The notes below the pieces were generated by a model. It searched no databases, was not told the DNA's origin, and saw only the letters and a program-made list of their open reading frames with translations. The position numbers and the translations under genes are program-made. A stretch of 59,688 bases of DNA. Origin: Ruminococcus sp. (GTDB lineage Bacteria > Bacillota > Clostridia > Oscillospirales > Ruminococcaceae). The first letter of the stretch is position 1. Every line of letters starts with the position of its first letter. Shown in pieces: positions 9,264 to 16,947 of the stretch. The DNA lies in the NCBI GenBank assembly GCA_016288815.1, contig JAEELF010000044.1, positions 1-59,688 of the forward strand. Direction: 5' to 3'.

Positions 9264-10406
9264 TTACTGATGGTATTTTACGTTTTCCACGCTGAAACAG
9301 ACAATCCGTCCGCTGATCTTTTCCCGCTCGAAGCCAATGACCTCGAGGGCTTGCTCGTTCCCGGCGAAGTGCCTTTCCATTCCCTCTATGACGCTCTTCG
9401 CGCGTTCAAGGAGCTCAGTGTCGGGCTGGAGCAGAGCGGCGTTCTTGTGGTCGCGGACCGCCTTTTCCTGCAATTCGGGAGTGAGGTCGAAGTCCGGCTG
9501 AGAGAGCAGATACAGCATGAGCAGATGAGCGAACCGAAGGTCTCTGCCGTCGATACCGAGGGGTGCCGACGGGTCAAGGTCGAACATTCTCAGCTCGATG
9601 TGGTCAACGCCGTTTTCCGCGAGGTTCTCGAGGGTGTTCACGCCCTTTGGCTTCAGGCGTATCGGCAGATACAGCTCGCTCACCGAATACAGCGAGCCAG
9701 TCACGATGTGCTTCTTGATACTACCCGTGAACGTTTTCAGGCTCCTGTGGTCGAGTATCGGCAGGAACTTGTTCCAGTATCCGCGCGCACTGTTTCTCAG
9801 CGAGGAGTACTCACTCATAATTATACCGCTTTTCCCGGTTTTGTCAAGGGAGGCGTCGTAGTAGGGGCTCGCGGCGGTGAGCAGCACCAGCAGGTAGCTG
9901 TTTACGGTGAGCTGCTTGTACAGGCGGAGATAGAGCTCGTCCCTGAACGTGCGGAAGTCCGCGCCGGAGGTGTTCAGCCCGCGCAGGAAATCCTCGGCAA
10001 AGGAGAAATTGAAGTGTATCCCCGAGAAGAGCATGAGCTTCTTTCCGTACTTACGCTGGAGCACCTCGCGGTAGCTGCGTTTGGAGGAGTGGTCGCCGGT
10101 GAAATCGGCAATGGGTATCTCGTCCTCGCTGTCGAAGTGCGGGGGATTGCTGTATAGCCAGATGCTCTCACCGTTTTCGCTGAGCACCTTCCGGGCCTTT
10201 TCGTCGAGCTCCGCGAGGAAGCCCAGAGCCTCGTCAACGCTGTCCGCGACCGGTGTCACAAGCTCGATCTGATTCTCGCAGAAGTCGCGGGTGATATGCG
10301 GGTCGTTGCCGAACGGGTGCGGCGTCTGAGCGAGCCTGCCGTGGCTGTCCACGCGCAGGGTCTCACGCTCGATCCCGAATTTTCCGCTGAAATAGTACTC
10401 ACTCAT
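9264..10406 (-). CDS. gshA: Glutamate-cysteine ligase-like protein (GshA type 1)
   Basis: ATP-dependent joining of glutamate and cysteine to gamma-glutamylcysteine is the family reaction. The N-terminus has FGIERETLRV (about 10-19) and the glutamate-binding region ENQIELVTP (about 44-52), both typical of the E. coli-type GshA. At 380 residues it is clearly shorter than E. coli GshA (518). No gshB is present in the window, and the protein is not a GshF fusion, so the product may be gamma-glutamylcysteine or another gamma-glutamyl compound. First full gene of the operon; a candidate leader peptide ends 4 bases before its ATG. Confidence 0.85.
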   Translation of the reverse strand: MSEYYFSGKFGIERETLRVDSHGRLAQTPHPFGNDPHITRDFCENQIELVTPVADSVDEALGFLAELDEKARKVLSENGESIWLYSNPPHFDSEDEIPIADFTGDHSSKRSYREVLQRKYGKKLMLFSGIHFNFSFAEDFLRGLNTSGADFRTFRDELYLRLYKQLTVNSYLLVLLTAASPYYDASLDKTGKSGIIMSEYSSLRNSARGYWNKFLPILDHRSLKTFTGSIKKHIVTGSLYSVSELYLPIRLKPKGVNTLENLAENGVDHIELRMFDLDPSAPLGIDGRDLRFAHLLMLYLLSQPDFDLTPELQEKAVRDHKNAALLQPDTELLERAKSVIEGMERHFAGNEQALEVIGFEREKISGRIVCFSVENVKYHQ

Positions 10407-10410
10407 ATCA

Positions 10411-10476
10411 TCACCTCATGTCCGGGCTACAGACTCCGGTTGCGGACAGGGGCGCCCCTGTCTTTGTTCCTTTCAT
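10411..10476 (-). CDS. Candidate 21-codon leader peptide upstream of gshA
   Basis: An ATG about 21 bases after the predicted transcription start opens a 21-codon frame, MKGTKTGAPLSATGVCSPDM plus Arg, ending in TGA 4 bases before the gshA ATG, so its stop lies inside the gshA ribosome-binding region. The frame contains a Cys codon and an 18-base perfect palindrome (10445-10462). The arrangement suggests translational coupling or attenuation of gshA. The ribosome-binding site for the leader is weak and no homologue was checked, so it remains a candidate. Confidence 0.4.
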   Translation of the reverse strand: MKGTKTGAPLSATGVCSPDMR

Positions 10477-10503
10477 ATCAATACCTACAGAATAACTATG
10501 TAT

Positions 10504-10532
10504 ATCATACCACATTAAACATATTTTGTCAA
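10504..10532 (-). promoter_or_regulatory. Sigma-A promoter of the gshA operon
   Basis: On the minus strand TTGACA (10527-10532), a 17-base spacer and TATGAT (10504-10509), with the extended TGTGG element directly before the -10 box. Very near consensus. Confidence 0.85.
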
Positions 10533-10580
10533 TATGTTTGATATGCAAAGCGTACAGAAACCGGCGGTACACACAACGCA

Positions 10581-10615
10581 AAAGGGGACGGGCAGCATGA
10601 GGCTGCGCCGTCCCC
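10581..10615 (-). terminator. Intrinsic terminator after the dockerin gene
   Basis: On the minus strand a 13-bp stem with one bulge (10584-10596 with 602-615) and a 5-base loop, followed by TTTT. The T-run is short, so termination may be partial, but the stem is strong and lies 15 bases after the stop codon. Confidence 0.75.
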
Positions 10616-10629
10616 TGCGGGAGAGCTTG

Positions 10630-12309
10630 TCAGCTTTCCTGTGCGTTCATCGCAAGGAGGATGGAAGCGTCGAGGGAGTCGATGAGCCCGTCGCCGTTGA
10701 GGTCAGCGAGGGGAGTGGTCAGGCAGGTGTCACCGCCGGCGGTGATGTCGGCGTTGTAGCGCAGAATGAGCGAAGCGTCCACGCCGTCCGTGAGACCGTC
10801 GCAGTTGACGTCGCCGGTCTGCACCTTTGTCTCTGTGTCGCCGGAGAAGTACACCTCCCACTTCTGTTCATTGTCGTTATACCGCAGTGTTATGGGCTTT
10901 TTGGCGGCAAGACGGATAGAGCCGTGCGCGTCGTCAGCAGAGTCGCCGTCGCAGTAGTCGAGGACAGCTTTCAGCGTCCCCGTGTCGGAAATGTTCACGC
11001 CGTCCGCAGTCACTTCAAAGCTGAGCTCCGCAGACGTCCACCCGGAAAGCGTGAACTGCCTGAACTTGTAGACCGCCTCGCCGAACTGCGCGAGAGTGAG
11101 GACGTACTCCTCGTTTTCCTCGATGATGTCCGGCTCGGTCACGGTGAAGGTCGGCTCACAGCGGGTGAGCTTCATGCCGTTCAGCGTCATGGAGCCGTCA
11201 AATTCGCCTTTTGCGCGGAATAACGCCCGCGCGCTCTCCGAATGCAGCAATACCCACGTCCTCACCTCGCCGCGCCGCAGGGCTTTGACCGACTTCGCCC
11301 GTTCACTGAACGACACGCGGTCAATCGCGGCGTAGACGGAGGCTGTACCCTCGATTAGGTACTGAGTGAAGGCGTTCGGCAGCAGACCGTCCTCGCCGAA
11401 GAGTTCGGAGACACTGCCGGTCAGTTTTTCGCTACCGTGCTCGATCGTGAGGGTACTGTCGGAGCCGTCAGCGCTGTAATTCAGGTACTTTACCGCAGGG
11501 TCGGACTCGTACCCGCCGCTGCTGTACTTCGCGATCTCCTCCGCGTCGAGAATGAGCATTATGCTCGAATTTTCGCTGTCTGTGTTCCTCAGCCCCGGCA
11601 CGGTCCACTCGCCCGTCTGCGAGTTCACATAAATGCACCTCAGCTCGTGGAAGCCCTCGGAGTACTCAGGGGTGCCGGACGTGCTCGCCTGTGGGAATGC
11701 GGGGTCGAGCGTCAGGACGCACTTGTCGTAGGTCACGCCGTCGAAGGTGTACGAGCCGTCCGCGACGCCGAGCCCGACTAAGCTCTGGTTGGTCTTATAG
11801 CGGTCGTCCATGAGCGTTACTATGAAGTACTTGCCCTCGCTCATTGAGGTCTCCGCGCATTCGAGGAGCTCCTGCACACGCTCCGCACGAGTGCTCCGGC
11901 AGTATTCCTGACCGAACTGCATTTCGAGCGCGGGTGTGTCCCACTTACTGCTCAGCTCGCCGGTCGTATCGAGTATGCTCCCGAACTTGGCGATGTCCGC
12001 AAGGGACTCCGCGCCCGGCTGTATATCGGCAGGTGTGAGGTCGCCGTTGTGGACGAGCGCCTCCACCACCGACATAACGAAGGCTCCCGTGACGTAGCTG
12101 TAGGGCGTGGTCATGAGGCTGGGCATAGCGTCGCTGTAGTCGGAGCTGTCGCAGTAGGCGCCGGGCAGGTAGGGGAAGTGTTCGTCCGCGCCGAGTGACG
12201 AAGCCCTTTCCGCGAGCTCCGGGTAGAGGTCGTCCGCGTGAGCCATGGACGGCAGAGCGGTCAGCGCGAGCGCCGCCGCAGTGATGATAGTGACAAAACG
12301 TTTTTTCAT
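10630..12309 (-). CDS. Secreted dockerin-bearing protein, possible degenerate papain-like domain
   Basis: A 559-residue exported protein with a clear signal peptide (MKKRF start, hydrophobic core, cleavage near ADD at about 26) and a C-terminal type I dockerin (498-559) made of two calcium loops, DVNCDGLTDGVDA and DLNGDGLIDSLDA. Such dockerins plug proteins into cohesin scaffolds. The middle resembles, by layout only, the papain-like domains seen in Ruminococcus dockerin proteins (a VGLGVADGSYTFDG segment near 180), but the expected catalytic Cys and His positions appear substituted. It follows the anti-sigma gene by 19 bases, so it is probably in that operon. Function of the middle is uncertain. 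Confidence 0.82.
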   Translation of the reverse strand: MKKRFVTIITAAALALTALPSMAHADDLYPELAERASSLGADEHFPYLPGAYCDSSDYSDAMPSLMTTPYSYVTGAFVMSVVEALVHNGDLTPADIQPGAESLADIAKFGSILDTTGELSSKWDTPALEMQFGQEYCRSTRAERVQELLECAETSMSEGKYFIVTLMDDRYKTNQSLVGLGVADGSYTFDGVTYDKCVLTLDPAFPQASTSGTPEYSEGFHELRCIYVNSQTGEWTVPGLRNTDSENSSIMLILDAEEIAKYSSGGYESDPAVKYLNYSADGSDSTLTIEHGSEKLTGSVSELFGEDGLLPNAFTQYLIEGTASVYAAIDRVSFSERAKSVKALRRGEVRTWVLLHSESARALFRAKGEFDGSMTLNGMKLTRCEPTFTVTEPDIIEENEEYVLTLAQFGEAVYKFRQFTLSGWTSAELSFEVTADGVNISDTGTLKAVLDYCDGDSADDAHGSIRLAAKKPITLRYNDNEQKWEVYFSGDTETKVQTGDVNCDGLTDGVDASLILRYNADITAGGDTCLTTPLADLNGDGLIDSLDASILLAMNAQES

Positions 12310-12328
12310 AAGATCAACTCCTTTGTTT

Positions 12329-13564
12329 TCAGTTGTTCTGGCTTATACTTTCGAGCACCATGTCTATCTCCTCATCAGTCAGATTGAAGAAGCGGTAGGT
12401 CACGAGTACTGAGCCCGCGCTGTAGACCACAATAGTCATTTCCCGCGGGATACCGGGCAGCTCGAAGCTGTCTGCGAATGTCTGCGTCAGCCTGTAAGCC
12501 GCGCGCCCGTCCACCGTGCACTCGCTTATGTCATGTATAATATGATATTGCGGACGGACGTCCAGATAGAATGTAACATTTTTCTCATCATACCATTCCT
12601 CCGCATCAATACAAACGGCTCGTTTTTTTGTAAGATCATTTATGTCAGATGAGCCCTCGCCAGAAAGCACCACGCCGACCGTGTCCTTTGTGTCGTCGTT
12701 CTTATCGAACACAGTGAGATCATCGGGAAGCCATTTTGGAGCATTTATCGTAAAGCTCAGCCCATTGAGACCCTCGCTGAATGCCTCGGCGATACCGTAA
12801 GGGTCAGCCGCCGCCGAATCATACGCCGGGTTATCCGCACTGCCGAAATCAATGTGCAGAGAGTCGGTCCATATCCAGACATTCTCGTGCGAATCCACAT
12901 AATCAAGCAGCTCGGCGCTGTAGGTGCTGGTCACAGCCTCCGGTGTTTCGGGACTTTCAGCGGGTGCGCCGGTCTGCGGAGCTGTCTCCTCCTGAGCGCC
13001 GTCCCCGCCGGATTCCACTGACGGCTGGGTCTGTACGATCACCTCAGGCACAGTATCGGCTGGTGAGCCGGTCACCGCGGGTAGGTCTGCTGAGGCTGCG
13101 GTGGTGTGGACGCTGAGGTCAGCCTGAGCCGACTTTGTCTGCGCGGGGACGGTCTGCGTGACGGTGGTTACTATAGCGACGATAACAGGGGGAGTCTCGC
13201 TCCTGTCGGGCGTCCTGCCGAGCAGCTTCAGCGCAGTGATACAGCCGATAACAGCCGCTGCCGCCGCCGCCGCCGCGAGTATGCGGAGGGGTCTGTGCCT
13301 CCTGCCGGTGACTACCTCCAGCCCGCTGACCTCGTCCCTGAACTGCTCCTGCGAGCCGTCCTGACGTATCTCCGCTAGCGCCTTAGAAACGTCTATTTTA
13401 CGCGGTTTCTGACCTCTCTCCCGCAGTATCTCTCCGACGAGCACGTCAGCCCTGTCGAGGTCGAGTTCGCTTTGCGAGATGAGCTTGTCGAGCTCCGCTT
13501 CGAGCCCGGACGTCCCGCCGAGCTCGTCGTCCGCGAGCAGCCTTTTAAATACGTCATTCTGCAT
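12329..13564 (-). CDS. Membrane-anchored anti-sigma factor-like protein
   Basis: 411 residues with one membrane segment at about 95-115 that is a near-pure alanine/isoleucine stretch. The N-terminal ~90 residues face the cytoplasm, as expected for binding a sigma factor; outside lie a Thr/Pro/Glu-rich linker (about 120-215) and a C-terminal domain (about 225-411) resembling DUF4367-type domains of Firmicutes anti-sigma proteins. Its start overlaps the end of the sigma gene by 11 bases, so the two are translationally coupled. The external domain is the likely sensor. No RsgI-type CBM or auto-proteolysis motif is visible. Confidence 0.75.
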   Translation of the reverse strand: MQNDVFKRLLADDELGGTSGLEAELDKLISQSELDLDRADVLVGEILRERGQKPRKIDVSKALAEIRQDGSQEQFRDEVSGLEVVTGRRHRPLRILAAAAAAAAVIGCITALKLLGRTPDRSETPPVIVAIVTTVTQTVPAQTKSAQADLSVHTTAASADLPAVTGSPADTVPEVIVQTQPSVESGGDGAQEETAPQTGAPAESPETPEAVTSTYSAELLDYVDSHENVWIWTDSLHIDFGSADNPAYDSAAADPYGIAEAFSEGLNGLSFTINAPKWLPDDLTVFDKNDDTKDTVGVVLSGEGSSDINDLTKKRAVCIDAEEWYDEKNVTFYLDVRPQYHIIHDISECTVDGRAAYRLTQTFADSFELPGIPREMTIVVYSAGSVLVTYRFFNLTDEEIDMVLESISQNN

Positions 13565-14033
13565 CGTTGCCGCCTCCTTCCTTTAAAAAACGTGTCAGCT
13601 TTTCCTTCATGCGCGAGAAACGCTTGTACAGCGAATTTGCCGAAACACCGCGCTTTTCCGCGACCTCCGCGATCGAGTAGCCCTCGCTGTAGCGCTCGTT
13701 TAGCAGCTCGAGCTCCTCCTCACCGAACAGCTCCACGAAGGGTCGGTCCGTGTCGTAAGCGTCCTCGGTCTGCACGCTGCCCAGCCGCTCCTCGCCGTCC
13801 GGGACGAATCTGCGCTGCCGTCGGAGGTAGTCCAGCGTTACATTTTTCGCGCACCGGTACAGCCACGCCCGCACCCACTCCTTGTCGAGCGAGCCGATCT
13901 GCCTGTACATCGCTAGGAAGACCTCCTGCGTGCAGTCATATGCGGCGTCGCCGTCGCGCACGCGGACACAGCAGTAATTGTATATCGGCTGATAGTACCG
14001 CCGGGCGGTGCTGTCGAAGTCCTTTTCGTTCAT
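13554..14033 (-). CDS. RNA polymerase sigma factor, sigma-70 family (ECF-like)
   Basis: 159 residues. Region 2 covers about 8-75 (YNYCCVRVRDGDAAYDCTQE, then the WVRAWLYRCAKN segment contacting the -10 box). Region 4 covers about 105-155 with a helix-turn-helix (YSIAEVAEKRGVSANSLYKR). The frame is open further upstream, but the ATG at 14033 gives the family's usual start (MNEKDF) and length. First gene of the sigma/anti-sigma/dockerin operon. The targets may include its own promoter, but I cannot point to a matching pair of boxes. Confidence 0.88.
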   Translation of the reverse strand: MNEKDFDSTARRYYQPIYNYCCVRVRDGDAAYDCTQEVFLAMYRQIGSLDKEWVRAWLYRCAKNVTLDYLRRQRRFVPDGEERLGSVQTEDAYDTDRPFVELFGEEELELLNERYSEGYSIAEVAEKRGVSANSLYKRFSRMKEKLTRFLKEGGGNDAE

Positions 14034-14170
14034 TTTATCACGTCCGCTTGTATGGTTTTCTATATAGTAATTGCAGCAGAGCCCACGATTCTGACATCGC
14101 GGGGATAACTTTGTATATGTGCACAATTCTGCCACCGAACATTTGTGCAGAATGACTTGCTTACAGGAAC

Positions 14171-14217
14171 AAGAAAAGCCACGGCAGACGACCCGCAGGT
14201 CAGTTCTGCCATGGCTT
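14171..14217 (-). terminator. Intrinsic terminator after degV
   Basis: 13-bp stem (14176-14188 with 14205-14217, one G-U pair in RNA) and a 16-base loop, followed on the minus strand by TTTTCTTGTT. It starts 7 bases after the degV stop codon. Confidence 0.8.
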
Positions 14218-14223
14218 GAATGG

Positions 14224-15102
14224 CTATATTTTGCGGCTGAATGAGTCCGAGATGAAGAACAGCGCAAGCGTCTCGGGACCCGAGTGCGCCCCGATGAGTG
14301 GACCAATGTCGAGGATATGGTGCGGGGAGGCGTGGTGCTCTCGCTTCAGTATCTCCGCGAGCTCTTCGGCGTCGGATTTGCAGTCGGCGTGTGCGATGAG
14401 AATCACCTTTGACCCTCCCGCACTGACTTGCTCCCCAAATTTGTCCGCCAAAGCCCGTATCGAAGCCTTCCGGCTGCGTGCTTTCGCGGTGTTTATGAGG
14501 TGACCCTCATTGTCGGTGTAGAGCACGGGCTTGATGCCGAGTAGCTTTCCCGCGACCGCCGCTGTGGAGCTAATCCTGCCGCCGCGCCGGAGGTAGGTGA
14601 GGTCTCCGACCGTGAACCAGTGGCACACGCGGAGCCGGTTTTCCTCGACATATCGGGCAACTTCGCTGAGGTCAGCGCCGTGACGCTTCATGACCGCAGC
14701 GAGGTACACCACTGCGCCCATTCCTGCGGACGCCGAAAGCGAATCTACGACCTCGACGCGTCTTTCGGGGTACTTTTCCGCGAGCTCCTCAGCGGCGAGA
14801 CAAGCGTTCCTGTAGGTCGAGCTGAGTCCGGATGAAAAGGCTATATACAGTACATCTTCGCCGTTTTTAAGCACCGGCTCAAATGTCTCGATGTAGGTCT
14901 CGGTGTTTATCGCGGAGGTCTTCGCGACGCACCCCTGCCGCATTTTCGCGTAGAAATCGGCGGAACTCAGCTCGTCATCGCGGTAAACGTGTTCGGAGTC
15001 CTCAAAGGTGTAGGTCATGCCGACCAGATCAACTCCCCATTTTTCGAGCAGTGCGCAGGGAATATCGCAGGCTGAGTCGGCATACAATCTGTAATTGTTC
15101 AT
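14224..15102 (-). CDS. DegV family fatty-acid-binding protein
   Basis: DegV proteins (FakB in the studied cases) bind a fatty acid and present it to the kinase FakA for phosphorylation and entry into phospholipid synthesis. The 292 residues show an N-terminal DSACDIP (about 8-14), SGLSSTYRNA (about 90) and the serine-rich SLSASAGMG (about 118-126), all typical lipid-contact segments, plus RRGGRISSTAA. The ATG at 15102 follows AGGAG; the frame stays open upstream across the antisense of the next gene, but that part has no family similarity. No FakA is in the window. Confidence 0.9.
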   Translation of the reverse strand: MNNYRLYADSACDIPCALLEKWGVDLVGMTYTFEDSEHVYRDDELSSADFYAKMRQGCVAKTSAINTETYIETFEPVLKNGEDVLYIAFSSGLSSTYRNACLAAEELAEKYPERRVEVVDSLSASAGMGAVVYLAAVMKRHGADLSEVARYVEENRLRVCHWFTVGDLTYLRRGGRISSTAAVAGKLLGIKPVLYTDNEGHLINTAKARSRKASIRALADKFGEQVSAGGSKVILIAHADCKSDAEELAEILKREHHASPHHILDIGPLIGAHSGPETLALFFISDSFSRKI

Positions 15103-15159
15103 TGTCTTTCTCCTTTCTGTATATATCTCGGCGCCGCACGGAAAAATTCTCCGCGGCGG

Positions 15160-15188
15160 TTGATTTGCGCTGGAAAATGTGGTATAAT
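15160..15188 (+). promoter_or_regulatory. Sigma-A promoter of the XRE regulator
   Basis: TTGATT (15160-15165), a 17-base spacer ending in TGTGG, and TATAAT (15183-15188). Confidence 0.8.
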
Positions 15189-15219
15189 TTAAGTAACTAT
15201 AGAAAAAGCGAGGCGAATT

Positions 15220-15849
15220 ATGGACAGACTTAAATCTGTTATCGCAGAAAATATAATCAGGCTGCGCCGTTCGCGCGGCATGACACAGGCTGAACTTGCC
15301 GAAATACTGAGCTATACCGACAAGGCGGTCTCCAAGTGGGAGCGCCGCGAATCCGTGCCGGACATCGCCGTGCTGAAGTCCATCGCGGACTATTTCGGCG
15401 TGACCGTGGACTACCTCATCACTGAGGATAATGACGTCCCGGCAGAGTCTGTTTCTTCCGAAGAATCGGAGAAAATTCAGCGTCAGCTCCGCCGCAGGAG
15501 TTTCGTGACTGGCATGAGCGTACTGCTCGTGTGGCTCATCGCGACGTTTGCCTTCGTGTGTCTGAGCGTGGCCGGAAAAACCGCGGTATTTCGCGTTTTG
15601 CCGTTCCTCTACGCCGTTCCTGCGTCGATGATCGTGTGGCTGGTTCTGAACTCGGTATGGTTCAACGCGCGCCGGAACTACCTGATAATCTCGGTGATGA
15701 TGTGGGGGTTCCTGCTGGCGGTGTACGTCAGCCTTATCGCGGTCGGGCGGAATTACCCGCTTATGTTCACGCTCGGCATACCCGGTCAGGCGATAATTTT
15801 CCTCTGGTCGCGCATCAACCGTCACACCCGGGACACATCCCACAATTAA
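15220..15849 (+). CDS. Membrane-bound XRE-family transcriptional regulator
   Basis: 209 residues. The N-terminal ~68 residues are a Cro/C1-type helix-turn-helix (MTQAELAEILSYTDKAVSKW as helices 2-3, then IADYFGVTVDYL). Residues about 95-195 form four hydrophobic segments, so the DNA-binding domain is anchored to the membrane. This form is frequent in Clostridia and often senses envelope or cell-state signals, but the ligand here is unknown. Divergent from degV with its own sigma-A promoter. A minus-strand promoter lies just past its stop codon (see 15850). Confidence 0.88.
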   Translation: MDRLKSVIAENIIRLRRSRGMTQAELAEILSYTDKAVSKWERRESVPDIAVLKSIADYFGVTVDYLITEDNDVPAESVSSEESEKIQRQLRRRSFVTGMSVLLVWLIATFAFVCLSVAGKTAVFRVLPFLYAVPASMIVWLVLNSVWFNARRNYLIISVMMWGFLLAVYVSLIAVGRNYPLMFTLGIPGQAIIFLWSRINRHTRDTSHN

Positions 15850-15878
15850 ATTATACCCGCTCACGCACACGCGGTCAA
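15850..15878 (-). promoter_or_regulatory. Possible antisense promoter facing back over the XRE gene
   Basis: Minus strand TTGACC (15873-15878), a 17-base spacer and TATAAT (15850-15855). A start near 15843 would transcribe the complement of the whole XRE gene and run into degV. Directly upstream of the -35 box is the dyad GACCG-TC-CGGTC (15881-15892). I see no other good promoter for degV. Confidence 0.5.
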
Positions 15879-16041
15879 CCGACCGTCCGGTCAGCTGTTC
15901 TACCGCGCGTAGAGCGGACTGAATTCTACTCTACCAGCAGTAGAGTTGGCTTGGTATAGCCTTTTGCTGACTGTTATCCGGCGTCGCCGGAACGTCCTCC
16001 GAACTGCCGGTAGAGTCCCTTTTCAACACAGGAGAACTACG

Positions 16042-16947
16042 ATGATCTACACTGTAACCTTCAATCCGGCGATAGATTATGTCATGCACACCGACTCACT
16101 GCGCGCCGGACAGGTCAACCGCTCGCACGCCGAGGAGGTCTATTACGGCGGCAAGGGGATTAACGTCTCTGCCGTCCTGCACGAGCTTGGAGTGCCGTCG
16201 ATAGCGCTTGGTTTCATTGCCGGATTCACCGGCGACGCCATCGAACGCGGAGTTCATGAAATGGGCGTACAGACCGACTTTATCCGCCTCCCTGCGGGAA
16301 TATCCCGCATAAACGTGAAGATCAAGACCGGCGACGAGACCGAGCTGAACGGTCAGGGGCCGGAGATCGGCGAAGGATCGGTCGCTGAGCTTTTTGAAAA
16401 GCTCAGCGGGCTCGTCCCCGGGGATACCCTCGTCCTCGCGGGCAGCATACCAAAGTCCCTGCCGTCGGACATATACGAAAATATCCTCGCGCGGCTGCCG
16501 CACAAGGATATCATGACTGTTGTTGATGCGGAGGGACAGCTCCTGCTGAACGTCCTGAAATACCGCCCGTTCCTCATAAAACCGAACGACATCGAGCTCG
16601 CCGCAGTGCTCTCCGCGGTGCTGAAAACGGACGCAGACATCGCCGCAGCTGCCGGTAAATTGCAGGAGATGGGCGCACGGAACGTCCTTGTCTCAATGGC
16701 TGAGAGGGGTGCACTACTGCTCTGTGAGGACGGCACCCTGCACCGCTGCGGTGTCTGCCGTGGGACTGTGAAAAACTCGGTCGGGGCGGGGGATTCCATG
16801 CTTGCGGGATTCATCGCGGGCTGTGCGGAGGGTGACTTCGCTCACGCGCTCCGTCTGGGGACTGCGTGCGGCGGTGCTACGGCGTTTTCGGACTCTCTCG
16901 CAAAGCGCGCGGACATATTCGCACTCCTCGGACAGCTCCCTACATGA
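16042..16947 (+). CDS. fruK: 1-phosphofructokinase, PfkB family
   Basis: Phosphorylates fructose-1-phosphate to fructose-1,6-bisphosphate, using the product of a fructose PTS. The 301 residues begin with the family-typical MIYTVTFNPAIDYVM; GGKGINVSAVLHELG (about 35-49) is the first PfkB signature, and VGAGDSMLAGFI (about 248-259) the second, holding the catalytic Asp. Start chosen at 16042 because AGGAG lies 7 bases upstream; an upstream ATG at 15946 adds no family sequence. No fruR or PTS gene accompanies it. Tagatose-6-phosphate kinase (LacC) is the main alternative. Its 3' end overlaps the convergent cls by 8 bases. Confidence 0.87.
   Translation: MIYTVTFNPAIDYVMHTDSLRAGQVNRSHAEEVYYGGKGINVSAVLHELGVPSIALGFIAGFTGDAIERGVHEMGVQTDFIRLPAGISRINVKIKTGDETELNGQGPEIGEGSVAELFEKLSGLVPGDTLVLAGSIPKSLPSDIYENILARLPHKDIMTVVDAEGQLLLNVLKYRPFLIKPNDIELAAVLSAVLKTDADIAAAAGKLQEMGARNVLVSMAERGALLLCEDGTLHRCGVCRGTVKNSVGAGDSMLAGFIAGCAEGDFAHALRLGTACGGATAFSDSLAKRADIFALLGQLPT

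Noticed and set aside
14224..15870. A 548-codon minus-strand reading frame spanning degV and the antisense of the XRE gene
   Set aside because: The part beyond 15102 has no family similarity, no ribosome-binding site at its start and lies antisense to a real gene; high GC makes such frames common here.
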